A stretch of DNA of 34,030 nucleotides, from positions 1 through 34,030 of the forward strand of contig CAUZEO010000016.1 in NCBI GenBank assembly GCA_963578625.1, written 5' to 3'. The notes under the pieces were generated by a model. It was not told the DNA's origin and made no database searches. It saw only the letters and a program-made list of their open reading frames with translations. Both the position numbers and the translations under genes were made by a program. The number at the start of each line of letters is the position of its first letter. Within the stretch, counting starts at the first letter, position 1. Positions 7,414 to 16,044 of the stretch are shown piece after piece. Source of the DNA: CAUZEO01 sp963578625. GTDB taxonomy: Bacteria > Verrucomicrobiota > Kiritimatiellia > SLOV01.

Positions 7414-8208
7414 ATGACGTCTGAGCAGGCAGTTGAAAAGCGTGAGCAGATGCTGCGTGATGGTTACTGCGTGATTGATAATGTGGTGCCTGAAGATTTT
7501 CTTGTTGAGTTGCGCAGTGAGACGGAACGACTTATTGAGAATCATGTGGAGCTTCCAGAGCACGTGTATCAGGGTCAGCATATTGGTGTGAAGCGAGATG
7601 ATAATTCCGTCATTGCGAAGCTCCTGAGTTGGGCGCCCTCCTACGCGGCTCTTAAGGAGTTGGGTTTCGGGGATTTCGAGACTAATGCCGGTAGCGTAAT
7701 TATCCTAACGAAAGAACCTAAAGGACCACCGCTTTACTGGCATCAGGATTGGATGAAATGGGATGATCCTATGAGTGCCTCCCCTTGGCCGCAAACCATT
7801 TTTTTGAACTACTACCTTACTGACACGACGGTTGATAATGGGTGCTTGATGCTCATTCCTGGTTCGCATCGCAAGCGAATGCCTCTGCACGATAAGCTCG
7901 TGCCAGCGCATGAACAGGGCGCTAGGTTCATAGAGGAAGATGATCCCGTTATGTTCAGTGATGTTCCAGGTCAGATTGATGTTCCTGCGAAAGCCGGCTC
8001 GTTAGTGCTTGCAGACGCACGGATCCTACACGCCGCAAGACGAAATAAAACTGACCAACGCAGGACACTCGTTCTTGCCTGGCACAGCCGACCTGTTAAC
8101 ACCATCCCGGACTATTGGGATGGTGACGTGCCCGACGTAATAGCTAATCGTGATCCTAACGCCGAATATGACGCTTCACGCATTCCTGGGAAGTACCTGA
8201 AAAACTAA
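7414..8208 (+). CDS. PhyH-family Fe(II)/2-oxoglutarate dioxygenase
   Basis: The 264-residue protein fits the phytanoyl-CoA dioxygenase (PhyH) family in length and motifs. The iron-binding HxD is H110-x-D112 (YWHQDW) and the distal His is H206 (ARILHAARRNKTDQRRT), with the following RR as the 2-oxoglutarate-binding Arg region. Upstream, ITKEPKGPPLYWH and DNGCLMLIPGSHR are typical of the family. Such enzymes hydroxylate varied small molecules, so the substrate cannot be told. The gene stands alone, with no neighbour in the same orientation, and its codon use (many T-ending codons) is less GC-rich than most of the window, hinting at separate origin. A perfect AGGAGG precedes the start. Confidence 0.9.
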   Translation: MTSEQAVEKREQMLRDGYCVIDNVVPEDFLVELRSETERLIENHVELPEHVYQGQHIGVKRDDNSVIAKLLSWAPSYAALKELGFGDFETNAGSVIILTKEPKGPPLYWHQDWMKWDDPMSASPWPQTIFLNYYLTDTTVDNGCLMLIPGSHRKRMPLHDKLVPAHEQGARFIEEDDPVMFSDVPGQIDVPAKAGSLVLADARILHAARRNKTDQRRTLVLAWHSRPVNTIPDYWDGDVPDVIANRDPNAEYDASRIPGKYLKN

Positions 8209-8499
8209 TTTCACTCATTAAGGCCCAAGAAATAATGCGGTTGGCATCGCAAAAAAACAAGTGTTAATTAGAAAAATAAGTAGCCATTTGACCGCATGGT
8301 TTTATCCTCATGGAAACCGCTAGTGTCGGCGGAGAAACCGATACATTTTACGTGCAGACTCACTCCTATGGAACCGCTGTTATTTCTTATCTAAGTGTCA
8401 CTGATTTTGATGACGCTACGGTAGCTACACTCCAAAGGTGACGATTTTCACCACATTGCTTTTGTCTACACTGACTGAGCATTAACTCCTGTAAATACA

Positions 8500-8534
8500 G
8501 CCCCCACCGCACTAATAAAGTTGGCGGTGGGGCC
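8500..8534. terminator. GC-rich hairpin, possible terminator downstream of PhyH
   Basis: The 11-bp arms 8500-8510 and 8524-8534 pair at 10 of 11 positions around a 13-base loop. No clear U-run follows (GTTATAATT), and it is nearly 300 bp past the PhyH stop, so it may be only a palindromic repeat. Confidence 0.3.
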
Positions 8535-9025
8535 GTTATAATTGATGGGCACTAACGCTGAAAACCAGAGACATAAACCGAAATCCAGGAGTCATGATGA
8601 GCACTAGAAGTTACTCAGCAGCACGGTGATTTTGTTACTTGGTCTTCACGTCACCCACAGCACCGCGATACAATAGATTAAATAGGACCATTGGGATGTA
8701 CAGTGCCGTTCTTTGATTCAGCTTTTTCAAGGCTACTTCACATCCCGAGTTTTTCTTAGGAGGTAACCCTTCTTGCACCATAAAATGGAGGCATGGAAAA
8801 CAAAAAGTGGAGGAAGACATTTAAGAAGTATCATGAAATTCCCGCCGCGGCCCCCCTGGCCCCTCCCTCGCCTTCGATAGGCCGCGAAATAGGACCTTGA
8901 AAAACAGGAACTCGCCGGCAGCGATGAGGCCTCATACACGCACCAAAAACCGTGACGCACGACTGTCGCAACACTACATGTTGTGATCGAGGCGGACTCG
9001 AAGCGGAGCTCGAGTGGTAATGCAC

Positions 9026-9043
9026 AAGTTATCGAGATAACTT
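9026..9043. repeat. 18-bp palindrome at element's left flank
   Basis: AAGTTATC and GATAACTT are perfect 8-bp arms around a GA centre, 35 bp beyond the stop of the last element gene. Such a site could be a recombinase or regulator binding site; no second copy is seen near the integrase. Confidence 0.4.
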
Positions 9044-9077
9044 CAACAACGTCGTATAAGATCCCTTATGTCGTCTA

Positions 9078-9905
9078 CTAAACCGGGTGCTCTTCGCGCA
9101 ACGGTTCATCGAGCTCTACAAGGGGCAGCTTCGCGAGGGTTACATTGCCCTCGTCATCACACATGCCCAGCGCGGCACGCGCGATGTCCTGTGGGTGAAG
9201 GCGACCTACCTCGCATAAACACGAAAGAACATGCGGAAGGCCGCCAACGTCTCTGAGGAAACGCTCCGGCTTCTGATTCGCATAACAACTCAGCTGGTAC
9301 ATCAAGTTGGCCGGATCAATCTTCGGTGGTTCCTTGTCCTCCGCATCGTTCTCCGACAAGTCCCCGGTAAGACGTCCGTGTAAATTGAAAGCCACCATCT
9401 GCGTCGACATGGGAACGTCTGAATGACCCATAACGCGCTCCAACCACTGTACTCTGCCTTTCTTACTAAGGCGTGCGCCCTGGCGTGATTCATCGGGTTT
9501 CCGGTCCAGCAGATCTCTTATGCCCGGGGTCTTGGGTTTTTTGGCTGCTGGCTTTTTGGCCGGCGCAGCGGCCGTCTTCCCATCATCGTTGAGAGCTTCT
9601 CTGAGGGCATCTTCCCCGGGTTTCTGCTTCTTTCTAGGATGGTGGCCGGGGCGGAGGTTGGCGAGCTGCTTGGCCCGCGCCTCTGGAGTTCGGCCTGAGT
9701 ATCTGGGTCGAGGCTCCTCGTCGACTGACTCAGGAGGGGCCTCTGCCATGATAGCGGCTTCCATGTCGGCTTCGGTCATGTTGTGCGCGGGGTCCGGGTT
9801 ACCCATGTAGGCTTCGTTGCGGCCGCCGTTGTTGGTCGCGGGATCGTGGTTGTGAGGCATGCCGGTGTCCCGCGGGGAAGGCTGGCGCTGTGCCTTGGAT
9901 TTCAT
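9078..9905 (-). CDS. Terminase-small-subunit-like / DNA-binding hypothetical
   Basis: About 275 residues from ATG 9905; a TTG at 9962 would add 19. The N-terminal third is disordered and acidic. Then comes GRTPEARAKQLANLRPG, an Ala/Lys/Pro-rich linker (PAKKPAAKKPKTPG), and a helical region (RVQWLERVMGHSD ... NLHGRLTGDL) whose layout resembles the helix pattern 'L..IM......A..L.GR..GD' of phage small terminase subunits. The rest is an acidic helical tail. It is the last gene of the minus-strand element; no large terminase follows, only non-coding DNA. The start has no good ribosome binding site. The terminase assignment is tentative, and a helicase-loader or other DNA-binding role is possible. 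Confidence 0.45.
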   Translation of the reverse strand: MKSKAQRQPSPRDTGMPHNHDPATNNGGRNEAYMGNPDPAHNMTEADMEAAIMAEAPPESVDEEPRPRYSGRTPEARAKQLANLRPGHHPRKKQKPGEDALREALNDDGKTAAAPAKKPAAKKPKTPGIRDLLDRKPDESRQGARLSKKGRVQWLERVMGHSDVPMSTQMVAFNLHGRLTGDLSENDAEDKEPPKIDPANLMYQLSCYANQKPERFLRDVGGLPHVLSCLCEVGRLHPQDIARAALGMCDDEGNVTLAKLPLVELDEPLREEHPV

Positions 9906-10069
9906 GCGCGTAGCGTAACGCTGAAGTGGTCGCTTCGTCAAGACACACCAAGGGTCGGGCAAGGTTGCTGCGACGCGTTCTAATCACAGTAGAAGCCCGA
10001 ATAAGCGGTTGCTGAATCGCCATGCCGTTTTTGAAGTCACGATGACCGATGACAGCATCAGGAATCGCA

Positions 10070-10107
10070 ATCGTTGATCCTGTACCCCGCGTCCTTGAAT
10101 CAACGAT
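10070..10107. repeat. 9-bp inverted repeat, origin region
   Basis: ATCGTTGAT (10070-10078) and ATCAACGAT (10099-10107) are perfect inverted repeats 20 bases apart. A further GATCAAC occurs at about 10154. They lie between the terminase-like gene and the long hairpin and may be binding sites of a replication or control protein. Confidence 0.45.
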
Positions 10108-10198
10108 GATTCATGAACTTGAAAAGCGGGTTCGATTTTGATCGTTATCAAGAGATCAACCTCCTCCTGAAGCCCATGGCTTGAAACCCTAAACTATT

Positions 10199-10295
10199 GC
10201 ATTGACCAACCCGCTTTATTTACCAACCAGAAAACCTCCTCCCCCTATGGGGGGAGGTTTTCTGGTTGGTAAATAGCGGAGTAGTTGGTCAATGC
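10199..10295. repeat. 97-bp near-perfect hairpin, candidate replication origin
   Basis: The arms 10199-10245 and 10249-10295 pair almost fully: 12 bp perfect outside (GCATTGACCAAC with GTTGGTCAATGC), then CCGCT with AGCGG, 22 bp perfect inside (10218-10239 with 10253-10274), then a C-run with a G-run around a short loop. The motif GTTGGT recurs in order at 10265, 10284 and 10298, and an AT-rich tract (10309-10335) adjoins it. The site lies 60 bp past the stop of the RepA-like helicase gene. No U-run follows on either strand, so a simple terminator is unlikely. An initiation site used by the neighbouring primase and helicase, as ssi hairpins are in RSF1010-type plasmids, is a strong analogy but is inferred. 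Confidence 0.75.
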
Positions 10296-10308
10296 TGGTT
10301 GGTCCAGT

Positions 10309-10335
10309 TCTATAATTTGTTAAATATAAGTAAGT
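10309..10335. other. AT-rich tract beside the hairpin (possible unwinding element)
   Basis: This 27-bp stretch (TTCTATAATTTGTTAAATAT and onward) is almost free of G/C in a GC-rich neighbourhood. It sits next to the GTTGGT repeats, as DNA-unwinding elements do in replicon origins. Confidence 0.4.
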
Positions 10336-10355
10336 TCTGAATACCAGAAACTCAT

Positions 10356-11606
10356 CTATTGCTTTTCTGGTGGCTGGTATAGCTTGATTTGCCAGTTTAT
10401 TGCACTTGGTTGTGATTTTACCTTCTTCATTCCCTGTTCAGTAAGAAAGTATCGCTTCTTCTGACCGTCCTTGATGCAGTGGGCCCAGCCTTTATCCTCG
10501 CATGTCTCCAGGCAGTTCTGAACCGCGGTTTTCGAGCACTTCATAACCTCGGCCCCGCGCTCCGTGTAGTACGATTGATGTTGCCCTTCCTTCGAATCGA
10601 CGCAGTGCAGAACATCGATCTCATGACATTTACGCGGACGACCTTGCTTGGTCTCACCGTCACTCAACACTTCTTCCACCTCCTCACTGGTCGCCTCTCT
10701 CCAGCAGATCACCCCAGGATCGCCGTGGTGGGCGATGTACTGCTTCGTCGTTAGCTGACCTTCGGCATCCTCCCAGCGCAGCCTCTTGCCCCGTTTCGGG
10801 GCCATCAGCCCGAAAATGGAGTCGTCACCAATCGACCGGATGGCCAACGCGGCACGCGCGGGGTTGCTCCACTCCGCGGACCCTGCCCCAATGTATGCGT
10901 AGTCTCCCGCCTCCCAATTCTCCTTCTCCTTGCCTCTAAGCGGCTTGTTCGTGTGATGCGTAAGGATCATCCCCACGTTGTGCTTCTGAAGCATGGGATT
11001 GAGCAGCTCCCGCATGAACCGGGTCACGTCCCGCTGGTTGTTGCTGTCCCCGCCCAGGTAAGCGAGTGCTGGGTCAACGAGGACGAGATCTATGGGGCCG
11101 TGCTGCTCCAGCAAGGCCTCCATCGCGGCGGAGAACTGGGCGGAACTCAGGTCATTGATCGTGCAGACCAGGAAGCGTTCCAGGGCCCGTTTCTTCTCCT
11201 CTTCGGTGAGGGCGTCGCATCCGGCCAGTACACCGTCTCTCATCTCTGCCAGGTCGCCTTCGTCATTCTCGGCCTGGACCAGCAGAATCCTCAGGCCTCT
11301 GCCCTCGTATACGGCGCCGGGCTCGATACCGAAGAGCGCCTTCCCGATCGCCAGGTGAATGCCCAGTTGAATAAGAAAAGCCGATTTGCCGATTCCGGTC
11401 GGTCCGACAAGAAGGCAGATGGCCCCCCGATAAAGAAACCGGTGCCGGATCAGTTCGGTCGGATCGTCCCCGTACTGGGGTGTCTGCAGGGCACCCAGCT
11501 CCCGTACCGATGGGAGTTCGACGATCTTCCCGACTTCCTCTTCGAGTGACCGAAGCCTGTCCGCCGGCAGGAACTCACCGAGAAAGTCGAGTGGGCTTTT
11601 ACTCAC
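10356..11606 (-). CDS. RepA-like (RecA-fold) replicative helicase with C-terminal wHTH
   Basis: The 416-residue protein is an AAA_25/RepA-type RecA-fold ATPase. Walker A is GPTGIGKS (68-75), Walker B is LVLVDP (D178), and a sensor-like ILTHHTNKP lies at about 214-222. This matches hexameric replicative helicases of RSF1010-type plasmids and phages. After residue 300 a hinge leads to a winged-helix-like C-terminus (SYYTERGAEVMKCSKTAVQNCLETCEDKGW), which may bind DNA. GTG 11606 overlaps the end of the primase gene by 8 bp, indicating translational coupling. Transcription is from the same minus-strand operon. It presumably unwinds element DNA at a hairpin origin just downstream. Confidence 0.85.
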   Translation of the reverse strand: MSKSPLDFLGEFLPADRLRSLEEEVGKIVELPSVRELGALQTPQYGDDPTELIRHRFLYRGAICLLVGPTGIGKSAFLIQLGIHLAIGKALFGIEPGAVYEGRGLRILLVQAENDEGDLAEMRDGVLAGCDALTEEEKKRALERFLVCTINDLSSAQFSAAMEALLEQHGPIDLVLVDPALAYLGGDSNNQRDVTRFMRELLNPMLQKHNVGMILTHHTNKPLRGKEKENWEAGDYAYIGAGSAEWSNPARAALAIRSIGDDSIFGLMAPKRGKRLRWEDAEGQLTTKQYIAHHGDPGVICWREATSEEVEEVLSDGETKQGRPRKCHEIDVLHCVDSKEGQHQSYYTERGAEVMKCSKTAVQNCLETCEDKGWAHCIKDGQKKRYFLTEQGMKKVKSQPSAINWQIKLYQPPEKQ

Positions 11607-12519
11607 CGGAGCCGTCGCCCCGCTGCTGACACCCGCCTAGGTCCTGGGAGTTGAAGTAGAGAATCCGCTGGCGTACGGGATCACGACCATCGACCGGGCG
11701 AAGCCCTCCGGGCATCCGAACCCACCCGCAGATGTCCCACCGGGTAGGATCCGCCCCCAGGAGGCACGCGGAGGCGAAGAACCGAGCTTGATCGTGGGAG
11801 CTCCAGTGTTCGACGTGAAACCACGCGTGCAGGCTCTTGCCTCCCGAGTCCACAGCCATTACCAGGGGGGCAATCTGGGCCAAGGCCGTCACGAGCCGAG
11901 CCTGCATCGGTTTGGTCAGCGCGGAGTCGTCGAACTCCGCAACAACATGCCTGCGTTCGAGGACGTTGTTCTGGCATCGAATAGAGCGCTTGCCGGACTT
12001 GTTCCAGCCCGACAGCCCCGACATGGGATTCGGTACGATGAACTGCAGCCGTTCCGTACACGGGAGAACTTCCGCGAGGGGCCTGATTGTTTCCTTGTCG
12101 TTGGCGATCCCGGTGCAAACCAAGTCCTTCTGATCAAAGAGGTGGGGCAGCACTTTCCCGGGGTTTAACCCGGTACTGGTTTCCCCGTCAAAGCAAGGGG
12201 TAGTATCAGTGAGAATCTTCCTGATGACCGTTACGTCCGGCTCCGGCCAGTGGATTGGCCTGCGACCAAAGTTGACCTGCTCATGCCCTTGCTCAGAGTA
12301 AGCGAGATCGATCGCGTCCTGGATCTCCCGGTCGGTCACAGGGCGGTGGGTTACGAACTCGTCGCAGCACCGCTGCAGATACTCGAAGCACTGTTCAGGG
12401 TTTAAGGTCCTGTTCAGCCCACCCGCGACCCGCGACAACCACAGATGCGTTTCGCCAGGTTTTGGTGGCTCTGAAAGCAACCGGGCCGTCCTGCTCGAGA
12501 ATGGATACAATTTTGCCAT
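11599..12519 (-). CDS. RepB-like archaeo-eukaryotic-type primase
   Basis: The 306-residue protein has features of RepB/AEP-type DNA primases: an acidic AEFDDS element (194-199), GGKSLHAWFHV (226-236) where the basic Ser-x-His motif lies, and RMPGG...RQRILYFN at the C-terminus (268-290). The N-terminal 80 residues (LSRVAGGLNRTLN, the helical DREIQDAIDLA) resemble the primase C-terminal-like domain found in phage primases. It overlaps the helicase gene downstream by 8 bp and starts 5 bp after the polymerase gene. The pairing of primase and helicase recalls RepB and RepA of RSF1010. No obvious ribosome binding site precedes ATG 12519. Confidence 0.75.
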   Translation of the reverse strand: MAKLYPFSSRTARLLSEPPKPGETHLWLSRVAGGLNRTLNPEQCFEYLQRCCDEFVTHRPVTDREIQDAIDLAYSEQGHEQVNFGRRPIHWPEPDVTVIRKILTDTTPCFDGETSTGLNPGKVLPHLFDQKDLVCTGIANDKETIRPLAEVLPCTERLQFIVPNPMSGLSGWNKSGKRSIRCQNNVLERRHVVAEFDDSALTKPMQARLVTALAQIAPLVMAVDSGGKSLHAWFHVEHWSSHDQARFFASACLLGADPTRWDICGWVRMPGGLRPVDGRDPVRQRILYFNSQDLGGCQQRGDGSGE

Positions 12520-12523
12520 GGGC

Positions 12524-14380
12524 TTATTTCTGGTAGTGCTCCATCAACCTGCCGCACGCCTTAAGCGGCAGATTCGGCGCCCAGTCCAGCGGCTCTGCCA
12601 TGATCTTGACGATCCGCTGAAGATCTTGATCCGCGGTGGAAACGGGCACCTCGAAAACCAGTTCGTCGTGCACGGTGAGAATCGGGTGATATCCGGCATC
12701 GGCGCACCGCAGCCAGGCTGATGCCATCACGTCTCTCGCGGTGGCCTGCGTCCAGTTTTCCGCAAGAAGTCCTCCATGCACGAAGATCCGCTCTCCACGC
12801 ACGGTGCAGAACAGGCCGTCGTCATTGGCCAGTACGTCACGGTAGATGAGGTGACGGCCCAATTCCGGGTTTGCCTGCGTACAGGGGGGAAGGGGCAGGT
12901 AGTAGTCCCTGCCGTCGTGGGACGCAAATGCGTCATGCAGGAGGCGCCACAACTGCGTGATGAGCGGATTGGACTTCCTGAAGTCCTTCACGATGCGGGT
13001 GGCCTCCATCTCGCCCAGATCAAGCCCGGCCATTACCTTGGCCACTTCAATGAACTTCCGGTACCCGCAGCCGAAACCCAGGCCCAGCACGCGGGCCTTT
13101 GCGACCTGCCGGAGATTGGATCCAGTGCGCTCACACCATGCGTGGAGTGGCTCCGGTTCCGTGTACCCCATGGTTGAGCGGGCATGGATCTCGTAAGCAT
13201 CGGCGTCAGGATTTTCCCGGAACATGGACAGTGATTCCGTGTCTCCCGCCAGGTAAAGCAGGACCCTGCTCTCGATCTGAGCATAGTCCACAACGGCAAG
13301 CTTATGGCCCGGAGGAGCGATGATGGCCCGGCGCAGGTCAACACCTTCTGCTGCGCTCCGGTTCAGGTTCTGGAGATTGAGCCCCCCGTTCCCGGACCAC
13401 CTTCCGGTAGATGCTCCGAAGTATTTGAGTTCAAAGGCCATGCGGGATGAAGGCATCTTTCTTGTCTCCATTGCCTGGAGGACCTTTGCGGTCCGGTTCG
13501 CGGAGCGGATGCGCTGCATGCCGCGTACCCACGAGGACGCTTTGGAACTCGGGCACGCCTGCGTCCATTCCAGGAAGCCCGGATCAGTGACTGAGGTACT
13601 TTTGGGTGGCTCAACTCCGGCCCCCTCGCAAGCCAGACGGAACTGCTTGATCGAGAGTGCTGGCCGCCATGGGAGAGAATCACCAAGGCTCACGACGAGA
13701 CTTTCCAGCTTGATTCGCTGCTCCCGCACGTAGTCCCACTCGATTGCGAGCCCACGGCTGCCCATAGAGGAGGTCATCTCGAAAAGTTTACGTTCATGCT
13801 CGGGCCACTGGTGGTTGAACTTATGCCAGATCGCCAGCGTTGCCCCCGCGTCTCTGGCTGCGTACTCCAGGACCGCAGGGTCGATGTCGCCCTGGCTGCT
13901 GTCGGCCTTTTTCCCACGGAGGGCAGCGCGGATGTCCTTACTGAAGGGGACGCCGAACAACTCTTGAACGGCCAGGGCCAGCTCCCGGGGGAGTTGAAGG
14001 TATGCGCAAAGGGCAGCGGAACAGAACCAATTATCGGGTAGTTGGACCGAATGATCCAGAACACCCGTCTCCCCGAGCCTTTCGTAAACCGAGCGGTCGA
14101 AGTCACGATTGTGACTGACCCAGTCCATCCCCGAGATCGAATGCCATGGAAACGACTCCGGCCGACAGACGCATGTACGCAGACCGTCCGATATGGCTAC
14201 AAGGTACGCATCAAACTGCTCGTGGTGGCAGTATCGCCAGGTTCCATGACTGCGGACTGAATATTTCGAGGAGTAAAACGTCTCGAAGTCAACGCCCACG
14301 ACCGAAGGTCGCGATTCATCTCCCCAGAGTAATTCGCCCCACTGGTCCGGGCCGACGATCTCTGCCTTTTCAGGAAACAT
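12524..14380 (-). CDS. Phage-type family A DNA polymerase
   Basis: The 618-residue protein has a 3'-5' exonuclease domain (DFETF with D31 and E33; HNRDFD near 90-95; YAARDA at 173-178) and a family A polymerase domain: motif A VVDYAQIESR (D365), motif B R424xxxK428...GCGY440, motif C VHDELVFEV (H571, D572). The 5'-3' nuclease domain of cellular Pol I is absent and the length fits phage polymerases. ATG 14380 is preceded by a perfect GGAGGT. The gene overlaps the exonuclease gene by 11 bp, so the operon is translationally coupled. All catalytic residues are present, so it should be an active, proofreading replicase of the element. Confidence 0.93.
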   Translation of the reverse strand: MFPEKAEIVGPDQWGELLWGDESRPSVVGVDFETFYSSKYSVRSHGTWRYCHHEQFDAYLVAISDGLRTCVCRPESFPWHSISGMDWVSHNRDFDRSVYERLGETGVLDHSVQLPDNWFCSAALCAYLQLPRELALAVQELFGVPFSKDIRAALRGKKADSSQGDIDPAVLEYAARDAGATLAIWHKFNHQWPEHERKLFEMTSSMGSRGLAIEWDYVREQRIKLESLVVSLGDSLPWRPALSIKQFRLACEGAGVEPPKSTSVTDPGFLEWTQACPSSKASSWVRGMQRIRSANRTAKVLQAMETRKMPSSRMAFELKYFGASTGRWSGNGGLNLQNLNRSAAEGVDLRRAIIAPPGHKLAVVDYAQIESRVLLYLAGDTESLSMFRENPDADAYEIHARSTMGYTEPEPLHAWCERTGSNLRQVAKARVLGLGFGCGYRKFIEVAKVMAGLDLGEMEATRIVKDFRKSNPLITQLWRLLHDAFASHDGRDYYLPLPPCTQANPELGRHLIYRDVLANDDGLFCTVRGERIFVHGGLLAENWTQATARDVMASAWLRCADAGYHPILTVHDELVFEVPVSTADQDLQRIVKIMAEPLDWAPNLPLKACGRLMEHYQK

Positions 14381-15194
14381 CTTTACCTCCCCGGCGATTG
14401 ACCCGCCCTCGAGGGTCGTAATCGTTCAGGTGCCGCCACAAAGCCGCCAGATTCTTGAACGCATTCCAGGATCGGTTGAGATTATCATGCTTCACCACTT
14501 CCATACGGCCCGGTTCGGTGGAGGAGATAAATACGTTCGCGCCCACCACGCGATGGATGTTTTCCTCACCCCAGAAGGTGGCCGCGTAGGAGGCAAGCTG
14601 CATGGCCTGGTTGTCGTAGGCTACAACCTCCACACCCGGTCTCGTCTTCTTAGTTTTGTAGTCCAGGATGCCGACCCCGCTCTCCCCGTATCTGAAGAAC
14701 ACATCCGCGGTACCGGCAAAGCCGTGGTCGAGGTTCACGATCCGGATTTCCCGCTCCGCAATCTCGATGCCTGTGGACTCCTTCCACTTCATGACAGATT
14801 CCACGTACACGCTTAGTTCCGTGTTGTAGGCTTCCCCGTTCATCCCCCGCTCAAGAGCATCGTGGATCGCCGAGCCCAGGTCCGCGGCCTTCCCCACTTG
14901 ATCGAAGGCGGCTCCCCGTACCCGCCTGCACCAGTACTCCTCGGACTCGCGCGGCTTCTTCGGTGTCCGCAGTGACGCCAGCGCGACCTGGTTCTGTTTC
15001 CAGACTTCCAGCCCTGGCTTATCAAGTATGTTGAGGATGCTCGTCACGCTGGGGAACAGGTTCATCCGCCTCGCGTCCTTGATCGTGGTGGGGCGACGGC
15101 CCTGTCCATCGGGCAACTGCAACGTATGTACCGGCGTACCATCGCTTCGGTACCAGTGACCACCCGTCGTGATGTCTTTGCTTAGAATTGCCAA
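14370..15194 (-). CDS. RecB/Cas4-like PD-(D/E)XK exonuclease
   Basis: The 274-residue protein shows the motifs of RecB-family nucleases: LGSAIHDALE with H111, an E-containing strand (EIAEREIRIV, about 144-153), GTADVFF with D164, GILDYKTKK with D178 and K180, and a QxxxY-type element (AMQLASYA, Q199 to Y203). Such proteins in phages process double-stranded ends for recombination or replication; the Cas4-type Fe-S Cys are not obvious. The start is TTG 15194, supported by GGGAG upstream. It overlaps the polymerase gene by 11 bp and lies downstream of the ssDNA-binding-like gene, giving a recombination-replication module. Confidence 0.85.
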   Translation of the reverse strand: MAILSKDITTGGHWYRSDGTPVHTLQLPDGQGRRPTTIKDARRMNLFPSVTSILNILDKPGLEVWKQNQVALASLRTPKKPRESEEYWCRRVRGAAFDQVGKAADLGSAIHDALERGMNGEAYNTELSVYVESVMKWKESTGIEIAEREIRIVNLDHGFAGTADVFFRYGESGVGILDYKTKKTRPGVEVVAYDNQAMQLASYAATFWGEENIHRVVGANVFISSTEPGRMEVVKHDNLNRSWNAFKNLAALWRHLNDYDPRGRVNRRGGKDVS

Positions 15195-15267
15195 TGTAGA
15201 AGCTCCCTTTGCCTACCGGCATCCAACGGCCGGAAGGCCGCCGGAGCCGGTCGGGTATGTTCATGGA

Positions 15268-15933
15268 TCAGAGCGGTATTTCTTCGGCTGCGGACGGACT
15301 CGCCAGTGCGTTCGTGTTCGTCGCATCGTCCGGGAATTCCAAACCCAAAGTTAGCTGCTTCGGGTTCACGGCACGGTGGGGCCGAATTTCAGCACTCGGA
15401 GGGCGTCCCTGCGTGGCTCCTGGCGGAGCGAGAACCGCGGAGCCAGGTGCACCGGAGCCAGCAGGCGGCGTAACGGGTGCCTGTTGAGGCGCGGAATCAT
15501 CACCATACCCAGAGGGCAGCGGCGACAACGAAGAGATCGCCGCATATACGCCGTTGCCATTCTTGCGCTGAACGTGTTCGACGGTGATGAGGCACCGTGA
15601 ACCCTTCAGGTCGCAGTAGTCGTAGCCGACCTCGGGGGCCTTTCCCAGTAGGCTTTTGAGAAATCCGAACAACGCGCTTTTCTCGTTGCCGGAAATCCGC
15701 ATCCGCTTGGATGCAACCCCGTGTTTCACTCCCTGGTGGTCCAGGATCTCGAAAAGGAAGCATGTGAGATCGACCGTTTCAATTTCCGTGCTCTCGTACT
15801 TCTGACGCTCAACCCCGAACTCATCCTTGATGTTCAGGATCGTCGCTACGTAGGTTCCCGTCGGCGCAAGATCGTCACCGATCTGATCTGCAAACGGATT
15901 ACCAGTGTTACTTGGTGGCGGAAGTTTTGCCAT
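15268..15933 (-). CDS. Phage-type ssDNA-binding-like protein
   Basis: The 221-residue protein resembles phage replication-module proteins with a beta-rich N-terminal domain beginning 'PTGTYVATILNIKDEFG' and a segment 'GNEKSALFGFLKSLLGK' followed by 'LKGSRCLITVEHV'. These features are found in proteins encoded beside phage polymerases and exonucleases and likely form an OB-like fold binding single-stranded DNA. The C-terminal third is Pro/Ala-rich and ends acidic, as in many SSBs. ATG 15933 is preceded by AAGGAG 11 bases upstream. It starts the replication operon. The function is inferred from the context and pattern; no SSB signature proves it. Confidence 0.55.
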   Translation of the reverse strand: MAKLPPPSNTGNPFADQIGDDLAPTGTYVATILNIKDEFGVERQKYESTEIETVDLTCFLFEILDHQGVKHGVASKRMRISGNEKSALFGFLKSLLGKAPEVGYDYCDLKGSRCLITVEHVQRKNGNGVYAAISSLSPLPSGYGDDSAPQQAPVTPPAGSGAPGSAVLAPPGATQGRPPSAEIRPHRAVNPKQLTLGLEFPDDATNTNALASPSAAEEIPL

Positions 15934-16044
15934 TTTCTATACTACTCCTTCCGAGCTGATTAGATTGAGACTCCGGCCCGCCCGGATAGGGCCTTTGTCT
16001 ACTGTGAAAAATTTTGATGCCTGCGGCGGCGCGGCGCTCTGCCC

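Larger units (their letters stand above)
8209..9077. other. 870-bp gene-poor stretch
   Basis: No frame has a convincing start, ribosome binding site or known motif. The first 600 bp are AT-richer; from about 8840 the base composition shifts sharply to GC-rich, which could mark the left junction of the integrative element. It contains one hairpin at 8500-8534 and one small palindrome at 9026-9043. Confidence 0.5.

Noticed and set aside
8994..9002. GGACTCGAA as a tRNA-derived attachment repeat
   Set aside because: It is only 9 bp and in inverted orientation to the tRNA T-loop; attachment repeats should be longer and direct.
9026..9060. loxP-like ATAACTTC followed by GTCGTATAAG
   Set aside because: Only fragments of a lox site are matched and the 13-8-13 layout is absent; only the local 18-bp palindrome is real.
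10953..11549. 198-residue plus-strand frame
   Set aside because: It is a shadow of the helicase gene, which has intact Walker motifs on the minus strand.
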